From Caryophanales bacterium UBA4100 (lineage in GTDB: Bacteria; Bacillota; Bacilli; Paenibacillales; UBA4045), in assembly GCA_002383285.1 (NCBI GenBank), contig DFXU01000074.1, positions 1 to 8,132 of the forward strand: a stretch of DNA of 8,132 bases. Direction: 5' to 3'. Below are positions 1-7,725 of this stretch, piece after piece (within the stretch, counting starts at the first letter, position 1; each line of letters opens with the position of its first letter). A model generated the notes under the pieces. The model saw only the letters and a program-made list of their open reading frames with translations. It searched no databases and was not told the DNA's origin. The position numbers were made by a program, and so were the translations under genes.

Positions 1-848
1 GCTGTAAAATTATTCGTTGTATAGGCTATGAAGCTTCCTGAAGTTGGCGTATAAGAGCCGATCAACGTCGTATCATAGTAAACTTCAAATGACTGCGTTC
101 CTCCAGATGTTGTCCGTTTCGCTGCTTCGAAGCTTAAGGTATAGGTTCCGGCATCGAAGGCTATAGCTTGACTGATTTCGCCATGAACGCCATTCACGCT
201 TTGCAGGAATGCCGTTTGAACGCCCTCTGGTGCTGTAGCTGCGCCAAAAGCTCCACCATTTTTCTGAACACCGGCTTTCCCATTAAACGTCCATCCATGC
301 GTCATCGGGCCCTTCAAGTAACTAGTGACACTTGGGGTTTCAAATCCATCATTCGCTATAACAATCGTCGAGGGATTCGGTGGTGTTACCAATTGAATCG
401 TTACGGCATCTATGAAGTCGGTATTATCCCCACTCGGACTCGTACCAACAAATTTAATCGTATGGTACCCCGCGGTAGCAGTAAAGCTGTTTGTTGTATA
501 AGAGGTAAAGCTTCCTGATGTCGGCTCATAGGAACCTACTATCGTTGCATCGAAGTACACGTCGAATGACTGTGTTCCTCCATAGCTCGTCCGTTTAGCC
601 GCTTGAAAGCTAATGGTATAAGTTCCCGCTTGGAAATTAAGCGACTGACTAATCTGACCATGAACACCGTTCAAGCTTTGCAAGTATGCGGTTTGAACTC
701 CCGCTGGTGCAGTCGCGGCACCAAATTGACCACCATTAACTTGGACGCCAGACTTAGCAGAGAACATCCATCCGTTCGTGAATGGACCCGCCTTATAATT
801 CGTTGTGCCCGGCGTCTCAAATCCAGCGTTGTATATCGTAACTACAGG
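1..848 (-). repeat. Two visible ~159-residue beta-sandwich modules in paralogue 2 (second cut by window edge)
   Basis: The same module type as in paralogue 1 begins at residue 720 (position 848) and again near residue 880 (position 368), with NAGFE at 726 and NDGFE at 885, again 159 residues apart. The second copy still lacks its HTIKF and FIDAV strands where the window stops, so at least the end of this copy, and perhaps more copies, lie to the left. Copy 1 here has the canonical LQS.NG.HG.ISQ segment that the matching copy in paralogue 1 has lost. The total number of modules in this gene cannot be known from this window. Confidence 0.85.
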
Positions 849-3005
849 GGTTTCCGTTGGTATATCATAATTATAGTAACATCGCTTGGACTTCCCTGGA
901 TTCGGATCGCCGAAGACACTTGTATTACATGCTGTGCCGTTCGATAGTGTCATATAATTGAATAAACCCTCTGCTCCATAAGCCACACTAGCTGTACCTG
1001 TGAAGTCGCAATCAAAGCCATTCTCATAGGCACAGAACTGGTATCCATCAGGACCAATGCTTGCATCTGCTATTTTGTACAAACTATAGGTTACCGCAGA
1101 AGGGTTTAGGCCTGATTTAAATGCTATAGCCTTAACACGCTTCGTTCCCGAATTTAAGAATATGGGGCCCGTGTAGGCTTGGGAGGATGAGGTTGGTGTG
1201 CTGCCATCGGTTGTATACCGAATTGTCGCTCCCGCCGTCGATGTCGTTATCGTCACCGCCTCTGCAGAAGGATATTTGCCATATGCAAGGCTAAGCTCAG
1301 GGATAGTAACCCGGTTAGTCGTCGGAGCAGGTCTTACTTTTACCAGTGCTATTCCGTAACCATCTGGATCATTCACACTCGCTGCCTTGACCGTAATCAG
1401 AGCTTCTGACGTAACATTGGGTGCGGTATACAATCCTCCGCTCGTAATGGATCCATTCCCACTACCTATAACGCTCCATGTCACTCCACCTGTGTTGTCG
1501 ATCACATTTGCCTGTAATTGTACCGTCTGCCCTCCTGTCACGATAGGCTCTAACGGAGTTATCTCAACTTGAGTTTCAGATGGTAATGTCGTATATACGA
1601 TAACATTATACTCAGCATCAATCGTAGTATCCGTAAATGAGGTTCCTGCTGGGAAGCTAGCGATTGCCCTTGGGATGATCGCATTACCCTCCAACGTTAC
1701 ATTAGATTTATACACATGCTTATAGAACGTCTTACCTGTATTCACACCACTAAAGTCGAAGGTTACATTCTTGCTTGAACCTTCCTTAGTCTCTAGTACG
1801 ATCGTGTAATCACCGCCACTTGTCTTAAAGGCAGCAGCACGCAAATCCGACGATCCCGTGTTAACCGAAACCACTGAGCTGTGTGCAGGAATATAGCGTG
1901 TTAATAAGCTAGACTCATAGAATCGTTTGTATGGTTTCGTCCCCAATACGATTGAATCCCATAAGGTATAATTACCATTCGTATCATTACCCACATATGG
2001 ATCAGGCAGCCACACCCCGTTTAATTGCCAAATGAGCGCACCCTTCACTCCCTCATTGGCGGATTTAATTACAGAGTTAGCTAGACCTCCGTTCCAGCCG
2101 GACAGGTTATCCTCTCCAAAGCCAAACTCAGTTAAGACCACTGGTTTATTCCCGACTACATTCTTACGGCTTGCAATCGAAGTGCTTAACCCATCATAGG
2201 ACTGACCGTATAAATGGAATGTATACGCGTCGAAATAAGAATCAGCATTGTCATACATATATTGCGTCCAAGAAGGATCCCCCGACTCCTCAGGTCCCCA
2301 AATTTCCACCAAGCTCCGTAACCCGTCCGCGGTCAGCTTATCACTAGCCTTCTGGACCATTGTTGCAAAGTAGGCTTTCTGATCTCCAAGTGACTCGAAA
2401 TCCCAATTCCCATTCGGCTCGTTATAGAATGTTAGGTACTTGATATTGGTGTATCCACGGTTAATAATAAGCTCATTTAACACCGCTGACGTAGAATTTG
2501 CATAAGCATCTAAATCCGCAGGTGCGCTTATTCGAGCATCAACACCAGGGATACTAAACCAGCTTTGCACGCTTGTACCGTTTTTCCAGCCAAAGTTAAA
2601 CTCTATCTCCGTACCAGCCTCCTGCAGCACGTCCAGATATTTGTAGAACAGCAGCATCTTCGGACTATTCCACGTATACGTTCCTTTAGTTGGTTCCATC
2701 CAGTCGATTTGGAACCATACCCTTGCTACCTTAGGTTGTATCGCTTTAATCCGTTTCTTATCCATTTCCCAATGTGCCTCATTGTAGCCGTATTGTGATG
2801 TTCCCTCCATGAAGCTTGCAGGAATGATGTTTACTCCTACACCTAGAAAGTCATCCTGTACGACCGTGTTAGGATTGATCGTGACAGTATGATTGGTCGT
2901 ACTTGCTTTCACTGGAGAAGGTATAAGCACCAACGTTTGAACTACCAACACCATCGATAGGATCGACATACACAACACCTTAAAAGCCGATTTCGTTCTC
3001 TTCAT
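1..3005 (-). CDS. Secreted modular glycoside hydrolase, clan GH-A (paralogue 2, C-terminus beyond window)
   Basis: The frame is open from the ATG at 3005 to the left edge (1001 codons), so the C-terminus is missing because the window ends, not because the gene is broken. Start: a GAAGGGAG site lies 10 bases upstream, and the N-terminus aligns without gaps to the neighbouring paralogue. Parts in order: signal peptide, residues 1 to about 34 (hydrophobic core, PSPVKA before the likely cut); TIM-barrel catalytic domain about 44-365, with FYNEPNG giving the probable acid/base Glu196 and LTEFGF giving the probable nucleophile Glu near 293; a beta domain to about 471; an Ig-like domain about 475-557 (GGVTWS, GLYTAP); a chitobiase-C-like domain about 566-644 (ATIRYTTDGSTPT); a four-Cys module about 650-712; then one complete and one cut ~159-residue beta-sandwich module (NAGFE at 726, NDGFE at 885). 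Roughly four in five residues match paralogue 1 by eye. It is likely an exported retaining beta-glycosidase or endoglycanase. Substrate and exact GH family (GH39- or GH5-like) are uncertain. Confidence 0.9.
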   Translation of the reverse strand, partial: MKRTKSAFKVLCMSILSMVLVVQTLVLIPSPVKASTTNHTVTINPNTVVQDDFLGVGVNIIPASFMEGTSQYGYNEAHWEMDKKRIKAIQPKVARVWFQIDWMEPTKGTYTWNSPKMLLFYKYLDVLQEAGTEIEFNFGWKNGTSVQSWFSIPGVDARISAPADLDAYANSTSAVLNELIINRGYTNIKYLTFYNEPNGNWDFESLGDQKAYFATMVQKASDKLTADGLRSLVEIWGPEESGDPSWTQYMYDNADSYFDAYTFHLYGQSYDGLSTSIASRKNVVGNKPVVLTEFGFGEDNLSGWNGGLANSVIKSANEGVKGALIWQLNGVWLPDPYVGNDTNGNYTLWDSIVLGTKPYKRFYESSLLTRYIPAHSSVVSVNTGSSDLRAAAFKTSGGDYTIVLETKEGSSKNVTFDFSGVNTGKTFYKHVYKSNVTLEGNAIIPRAIASFPAGTSFTDTTIDAEYNVIVYTTLPSETQVEITPLEPIVTGGQTVQLQANVIDNTGGVTWSVIGSGNGSITSGGLYTAPNVTSEALITVKAASVNDPDGYGIALVKVRPAPTTNRVTIPELSLAYGKYPSAEAVTITTSTAGATIRYTTDGSTPTSSSQAYTGPIFLNSGTKRVKAIAFKSGLNPSAVTYSLYKIADASIGPDGYQFCAYENGFDCDFTGTASVAYGAEGLFNYMTLSNGTACNTSVFGDPNPGKSKRCYYNYDIPTETPVVTIYNAGFETPGTTNYKAGPFTNGWMFSAKSGVQVNGGQFGAATAPAGVQTAYLQSLNGVHGQISQSLNFQAGTYTISFQAAKRTSYGGTQSFDVYFDATIVGSYEPTSGSFTSYTTNSFTATAGYHTIKFVGTSPSGDNTDFIDAVTIQLVTPPNPSTIVIANDGFETPSVTSYLKGPMTHGWTFNGKAGVQKNGGAFGAATAPEGVQTAFLQSVNGVHGEISQAIAFDAGTYTLSFEAAKRTTSGGTQSFEVYYDTTLIGSYTPTSGSFIAYTTNNFT

Positions 3006-3015
3006 TACTAATAAT

Positions 3016-3023
3016 CTCCCTTC
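3016..3023 (-). promoter_or_regulatory. Ribosome binding site of paralogue 2
   Basis: The octamer GAAGGGAG ends 10 bases before the ATG at 3005. The identical octamer stands 11 bases before the chosen start of paralogue 1, which supports both start choices. Confidence 0.8.
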
Positions 3024-3030
3024 AGATTAG

Positions 3031-3061
3031 TTACCAGGTACAGGTCATCAGGCTCTGGTAA
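3031..3061 (-). promoter_or_regulatory. Possible leader hairpin before paralogue 2
   Basis: TTACCAG and CTGGTAA form a 7-base-pair stem around a 17-base loop between the upstream AGGGGGTGA box and the true ribosome binding site. No T-run follows, so it is not a terminator. It could shape the 5' leader or be a binding site. The leader of paralogue 1 has no equivalent, so it may also be chance. Confidence 0.3.
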
Positions 3062-3078
3062 TCAGTTGATGCTTCATC

Positions 3079-3087
3079 TCACCCCCT
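3079..3087 (-). promoter_or_regulatory. Extended Shine-Dalgarno-like box in the leader of paralogue 2
   Basis: The same AGGGGGTGA as before paralogue 1, here starting 82 bases before the ATG at 3005. Unlike the other copy, it is followed almost at once by an ATG (3077) that opens a 9-codon frame reading MKHQLITRA and ending at TGA (3048-3050). The gap after AGGGGG is only about 4 bases, so translation of this mini-frame is doubtful. Confidence 0.5.
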
Positions 3088-3121
3088 CTCCATGTCATCT
3101 GGTACTTAGTACTAACCCACG

Positions 3122-3170
3122 AAAAAAATGAAGCTGTCCCACAAGTAGTTATTTACTCATAGGACAGCTT
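3122..3170 (-). terminator. Intrinsic terminator after paralogue 1
   Basis: On the minus strand, 11 bases after the TAA stop, the arms AAGCTGTCC (3170-3162) and GGACAGCTT (3139-3131) pair perfectly. Pairing continues inward through TAT/GTG and GAGTA/TACTT with three G-U pairs, giving a 17-base-pair stem closed by a 6-base loop. Seven consecutive T residues on the RNA-like strand (3128-3122) follow after CA. This is a textbook rho-independent terminator. It separates paralogue 1 from paralogue 2, so the second gene probably needs its own promoter or depends on readthrough. Confidence 0.93.
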
Positions 3171-3181
3171 TCGTATTAACG

Positions 3182-6100
3182 TTATTCGATTTGTATCGTA
3201 ACCGCATCAATGAAGTCCATATTATCCCCAACGGTGCTTGTTCCGACAAATTTTATCGTGTGGTTTCCTGTGGTAGCTGTAAAGCTATCCGTCGTATAAG
3301 AGATAAAGCTTCCCGATGTTGGCATATAGGAACCAATCACCGTATCATCCATGTACACGTCGAACGATTGCGTACCTCCAGCCGTCGTCCGCTTAGCAGC
3401 CTGAAAGCTAATTGTGTAGGTTCCGGCATCGAAGTGTACCGTTTGGCTGATTTCGCCATGATCTCCATTGACACTTTGCAGGAATGCAGTCTGAACTCCC
3501 TCCGGTGCTGCTTCGGCACCAAACACCCCACCATTCTTCTGAATACCGGTTCGAGAATTAAAGGTCCAGCCGTGCGTCATCGGACCCTTCAAGTAATTAG
3601 GTATGCTTGGAGTCTCAAATCCTGCATTGTTTAGTACAATAGGTGCTGGTTCCTGTGGTAGAGCGATATGAATCGTCACCGCATCAATGAAAGCTGTATT
3701 ATCTCCGGTCATGTTCATTCCAACAAATTTGATCGTATGGTTTCCAGCTTCAACTGTAAAACTATCTGTCGTATAGGAGGTGAAGCTACCTAAAGAAGGC
3801 GCATAAGAACCAATCAATGTATCATCTAGGTACACGTTGAATGAAAGTGTTCCTCCAGAGCTCGTTCGTTTGGCCGCTTGGAAATCGATTTGATAATCTC
3901 CAGCTTCGAAATCGATAGTTTGACTGATTTCACCGTGAACTCCGTTCACACTTTGTAGGAATGCGGTCTGAAATCCATCCGGTGCCGGTTGAGGGTTAAA
4001 TACACTGCCATTCGTCTGGATACCCGCTCTTTCGTTAAATGTCCAATCGTGCGTCATCGGCCCCTTCAAATAATTGACGGTGTTTGGGGATTCAAAGCTT
4101 GCATTGAGAAGCACCTTTGAAGCTGGTTCCTCCGGTGGAATCAATGTAAACGTCACTGCATCAATGAAAGCCGTATGATCCCCGGTGGAGCTCGTTCCAA
4201 CAAACTTAATTGTATGGTTTCCTTCGCTAGCTGTAATATTTCCCGTCGTATAGGTGGTGAAATTTCCTGCAGTTGGCGCATAGGATCCCATCAACGTATC
4301 ATCATAGTACACATTAATGGTCACTGTTTCACTAGCATTCATCTGTTTGGCTGCATGGAAGCTTAACGTATAGGTTCCAGCCTCGAATTGCACGGATTGA
4401 CTGATTTCACCATGTTCTCCGTCAACGCTTTGTAGGAATGCGGTTTGGATACCTTCAGGTGCTGCTGCGGCACCTAATATACTCCCATTCATTTGAACAC
4501 CAGCTCGTTCATTGAATGTCCAATCATGCGTCATTGGTCCCTTTGTATATGTTAAGGTGCTTGGAGCTTCAAATCCGGCATTGGCTACATCCATATCGGA
4601 TGGTTCCATCGGTGGTCCCTGTAATGCAATTAATATAAGCTTCACATCATCAATGAAGGATGTGTTATCACCAGAGGTGCTCGTTCCGACAAACTTGATG
4701 GTATGGCTGCCTGCAGTGAATAAAAACCGATCCGTCGTAAAGGTTTTAAAATCACTTGAAGTTGGATCGTATGAACCAATCAAGGTATCATCATAGAATA
4801 CATCAAATGACTGATTTCCTCTTCGTTCCGCTGCTTGAAAGCTTAGGATGTAGTGTCCAGGCTCAAATTCTACAGATTGACTGATTTCGCCATGCTCACC
4901 ATCCTTACTTCGAAGGAATGCAGATTGCTCTCCTTCCGGTGCTTGACCTGGACCAAATTGTCCACCATTCTTCTGGATACCCGATTCCGCATTGAATGTC
5001 CAGCCGTGCGTCATCGGACCTGTTAATGAATTAACCATGCTTGGCTCTTCGAATCCTGCATTCACGATGACATTCAACAGAGGGTTCGGTGGAAGCACCA
5101 ATTGAATTTGCACATCATCAATAAATGCCGTGCTTTCCGCTGTAGTTACCTCCCCAATAAACTTGATCGTATGATACCCTGCGGATGCGATAAAGCTGTC
5201 CGTCTTGTAAATGGTAAAGTTCTCTGTCGACGGCTCGTAAGAGCCGATTAAGGTTTCATCAAAGTAGATGTCAAACGGCAGTGTCTCTCCAAAGGTCGTC
5301 CGTTTCGCCATCTGGAAGCTCAGCGTGTAGGTACCTTCTTTGAAATTCATGGACTGGATGAGCTCACCGCTAAGGCCAGCTCTGCTTACCATGAAAGCTG
5401 TCTGATCACCTTCAGGTGCCAGCGGGGCGCCAAATGCGCTTCCATTATGTTGGACACCAGACCTATAATTAAACGCCCACCCGTTCGTCATCGGACCCGT
5501 TCTATAATTGGTGGTGACGGGATTCTCAAACCCTGCATTATAGATGGTAACTACAGGATTTTCGGAAGGGATATCATAATTGTAATAACATCTCTTCGGC
5601 TGCCCTGGGTTCGGATCACCGAAGATAGCGCTGCTACAAGCTGTCCCATCTGTTAATGTTGCATAATTGAATAATCCATCAGATCCAAAGGCAACGCTTG
5701 CGGTTCCATCGAAGCTACAATCAAAGCCGTCCTCATAAGCACAAAATTGGTATCCGTCAGGACCGCTGCTTATATCAGCTATTTTGTATAAACCGTAGGC
5801 TTCAGCCGATGGAATCAGACCTTCCTTGAAAGCGATAGCTTTAATCCGAGTCGTTTTCCCTTGAATCAAGAATATGGGCTCAGCATATATTTCCGAAGCT
5901 TCTGTTGGTATGCTGCCATCCGTCGTGTATCGGATCGTCGCATCCGCGGTTGAGGTTGTAATGGTCACTGCCTCTGCCGAAGCATATTTGCCAGGAGCTA
6001 GACCGAGTAACGGAATATCCACCCTATCGGGTGATGAAGCAGGTCTAACTTTGACGAGCGCTATGCCATAGCCACTTGGGTCATCTATACTAGTGGCCTT

Positions 6101-7714
6101 TACCGCAATCAAGGTTTCAGCGGTAACTTGAGGTGCGGTGTACAGCCCTTCACTTGTTATGGTCCCATTCTCGCTACCTTCTAGGCTCCATGTCACTCCA
6201 CCTGTATGATCAATCACCGTTGCGTTTAATTGCGCCGTTTCTCCTCCTGTCATAACAGGCTCTAACGGGGTGATCGCTACTTGCGTCTGCGGTGCTAATG
6301 TCGTATAGACGATGACATTATGATTCGCATCTATACTAGAATCTGTTAGTGATGCGCCAGCAGGGAAGCTTGCGCTAGCCGGTGGAATAATCGCATTCCC
6401 CTCCAGCGACACATCCGCCTGATACACATGCTTGTAGAATGTCTTGCCTATATCAATACCATTAAAGTCTAACGTCACACTCCGATCGGATCCCTCGTTG
6501 GTCTCCAATACAATCGTATAGTCGCCTCCAGCTGTCTTAAAAGCAGCTCCGCGCAAATCTGGAGATCCCGTATCAACCGATACAACCGTACTATGAGCAG
6601 GGATATATCGAGTCAACAAGCTTGATTCATAGTAGCGTTTATATGGTGCTGTCCCCAATACCACGGAATCCCATAACGTATAATTACCATTCGTGTCGTT
6701 ACCCACATAAGGATCAGGTAACCACACACCATTTAATTGCCAAATCAATGCACCATGTAAGCCTTCATTAGCGGCTTTGATCACTGAACCTGCCAAGCCC
6801 GAGCTCCAGCTGGACTTGTCCTCTGCAAAACCAAATTCCGTCATAACCACAGGTTTGTCTCCGACCACACTTGTACGGTCAGTAATCGATTTACTTAAAC
6901 CATCGTAGGACTGCCCGTACACATGGAACGTATACGCATCGATGTGCGAGTCAATATTATCTTTCATATATTGTGTCCACGAAGGATCTCCCGACTCTTC
7001 TGGACCCCAAATCTCCACCAAATCTCGCAGACCATCTGCTGTCAGTTGATCACTTGCCTTCTGAACCATAGTAGCGAAGTATGCTTTCTGATCCCCAAGT
7101 GATTCAAAATCCCAATTACCGTTAGGCTCATTATAGAATGTCAGGTACTTAATGTTTGTATATCCCCGGTTATTAATAAGCTCATTTAATACCGCGGAGG
7201 TAGAATTAGCATACGCGTCAAGATCAGCTGGCGCGCTAATTCTCCCATCTACACCAGGGATACTGAACCAGCTCTGCGTGTCCACGCCGACCTTCCAGCC
7301 GAAGTTGAATTCAATCTCCGTACCGGCCTCTTGTAAGGCATCCAAGTACTTATAGAACATTAGCATCTTGGGGCTATCCCAAGTATAATTCCCTTTCGTC
7401 GGCTCCATCCAATCGATTTGAAACCAAACTCTCGCAACCTTAGGCTGCATCATATTGATTCGTTTACGGTCCATTTCCCAATGAGCTTCGTTATACCCGT
7501 ACTGTGCGGTTCCTTCCATGAAGCTGGCTGGAATCAAGTTGACCCCCACTCCCAGAAAGTCTTCTTGTACGACTACATTCGGATCAATGCTGACGGTATG
7601 ATTGGTAGTTTCTGCTTGCACGGGTGAAGGTAAAAGCAGCAACGTTTGCACGACCAGAATCATCGATAAAACTGAAATGAATAACGTCTTTGTAGTTGAC
7701 CTCAAGCTTTTCAT
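3182..7714 (-). CDS. Secreted modular glycoside hydrolase, clan GH-A, with five C-terminal beta-sandwich modules (paralogue 1)
   Basis: This is a complete 1510-residue protein ending in TAA at 3182. I chose the ATG at 7714 because GAAGGGAG then lies 11 bases upstream and the N-terminus aligns gap-free with paralogue 2. An ATG at 7723 would leave only 2 bases after that site, and a TTG at 7735 lies on its far side. Parts: Sec signal peptide 1-34 (PSPVQA, then ETTNH); TIM barrel about 44-365, with Glu196 in FYNEPNG (beta-4 acid/base), His264 in the FHVYG motif, Glu293 in MTEFGF (beta-7 nucleophile) and Trp325 in IWQLNG (beta-8); beta domain about 370-471, like those after GH30/GH39 barrels; Ig-like domain 475-557; chitobiase-C-like domain 566-645; Cys module 650-712 (Cys 658, 666, 693, 709); five modules from 720 to the last residue. 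No LPXTG, SLH or membrane anchor is present, so it is either released or held by its modules. Likely a retaining glycanase of clan GH-A. Family and substrate are not certain. Confidence 0.93.
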   Translation of the reverse strand: MKSLRSTTKTLFISVLSMILVVQTLLLLPSPVQAETTNHTVSIDPNVVVQEDFLGVGVNLIPASFMEGTAQYGYNEAHWEMDRKRINMMQPKVARVWFQIDWMEPTKGNYTWDSPKMLMFYKYLDALQEAGTEIEFNFGWKVGVDTQSWFSIPGVDGRISAPADLDAYANSTSAVLNELINNRGYTNIKYLTFYNEPNGNWDFESLGDQKAYFATMVQKASDQLTADGLRDLVEIWGPEESGDPSWTQYMKDNIDSHIDAYTFHVYGQSYDGLSKSITDRTSVVGDKPVVMTEFGFAEDKSSWSSGLAGSVIKAANEGLHGALIWQLNGVWLPDPYVGNDTNGNYTLWDSVVLGTAPYKRYYESSLLTRYIPAHSTVVSVDTGSPDLRGAAFKTAGGDYTIVLETNEGSDRSVTLDFNGIDIGKTFYKHVYQADVSLEGNAIIPPASASFPAGASLTDSSIDANHNVIVYTTLAPQTQVAITPLEPVMTGGETAQLNATVIDHTGGVTWSLEGSENGTITSEGLYTAPQVTAETLIAVKATSIDDPSGYGIALVKVRPASSPDRVDIPLLGLAPGKYASAEAVTITTSTADATIRYTTDGSIPTEASEIYAEPIFLIQGKTTRIKAIAFKEGLIPSAEAYGLYKIADISSGPDGYQFCAYEDGFDCSFDGTASVAFGSDGLFNYATLTDGTACSSAIFGDPNPGQPKRCYYNYDIPSENPVVTIYNAGFENPVTTNYRTGPMTNGWAFNYRSGVQHNGSAFGAPLAPEGDQTAFMVSRAGLSGELIQSMNFKEGTYTLSFQMAKRTTFGETLPFDIYFDETLIGSYEPSTENFTIYKTDSFIASAGYHTIKFIGEVTTAESTAFIDDVQIQLVLPPNPLLNVIVNAGFEEPSMVNSLTGPMTHGWTFNAESGIQKNGGQFGPGQAPEGEQSAFLRSKDGEHGEISQSVEFEPGHYILSFQAAERRGNQSFDVFYDDTLIGSYDPTSSDFKTFTTDRFLFTAGSHTIKFVGTSTSGDNTSFIDDVKLILIALQGPPMEPSDMDVANAGFEAPSTLTYTKGPMTHDWTFNERAGVQMNGSILGAAAAPEGIQTAFLQSVDGEHGEISQSVQFEAGTYTLSFHAAKQMNASETVTINVYYDDTLMGSYAPTAGNFTTYTTGNITASEGNHTIKFVGTSSTGDHTAFIDAVTFTLIPPEEPASKVLLNASFESPNTVNYLKGPMTHDWTFNERAGIQTNGSVFNPQPAPDGFQTAFLQSVNGVHGEISQTIDFEAGDYQIDFQAAKRTSSGGTLSFNVYLDDTLIGSYAPSLGSFTSYTTDSFTVEAGNHTIKFVGMNMTGDNTAFIDAVTIHIALPQEPAPIVLNNAGFETPSIPNYLKGPMTHGWTFNSRTGIQKNGGVFGAEAAPEGVQTAFLQSVNGDHGEISQTVHFDAGTYTISFQAAKRTTAGGTQSFDVYMDDTVIGSYMPTSGSFISYTTDSFTATTGNHTIKFVGTSTVGDNMDFIDAVTIQIE
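3185..5557 (-). repeat. Array of five tandem ~159-residue beta-sandwich modules in paralogue 1
   Basis: Five copies cover residues of about 720-873, 880-1029, 1041-1192, 1201-1351 and 1360-1510 (about 5557-5096, 5077-4628, 4594-4139, 4114-3662 and 3637-3185). The opening motif NAGFE or NASFE sits at 726, 885, 1045, 1204 and 1363, a period of 159-160 residues. Each copy carries GPMT followed by a W.FN core, a G(I/V)Q.NG turn, AP(E/D)G.QTAF (QSAF in copy 2), a strand like GTYTLSF, (L/M/V)(I/M)GSY, HTIKF, and a closing FIDDV or FIDAV strand. This is the pattern of galactose-binding-like jelly rolls (carbohydrate-binding-module type). Proline-rich linkers such as PPEEP and LPQEP separate copies. 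Copy 1 is the most divergent, and copies 3 and 4 share the THDWTFNERAG segment. A role in binding glycan or cell wall is inferred from the fold type only. Confidence 0.88.
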
Positions 7715-7725
7715 CTTTAACATTT

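Noticed and set aside
168..947. Plus-strand open frames of about 115 codons at the left end (168-518 and 603-947)
   Set aside because: They lie antisense within the repeat modules of paralogue 2. Similar frames recur in the modules of paralogue 1, which is expected when a repeated coding sequence is read backwards. They have no ribosome binding site and no recognisable protein.
3337..3534. Minus-strand 65-codon frame inside paralogue 1
   Set aside because: It sits in a different frame within a clearly coding region and has no supporting motif or ribosome binding site.
3191..3634. Plus-strand open frame of 147 codons antisense to the last module of paralogue 1
   Set aside because: A shadow of the repeat: related antisense frames appear in the other modules. 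The minus-strand reading has a signal peptide, domain motifs and regular repeats.
3185..5557. The ~480-base periodic pattern as a CRISPR array or DNA satellite
   Set aside because: The period keeps the reading frame, copies differ mostly at synonymous or conservative positions, and protein motifs are preserved. This is a protein-domain repeat.
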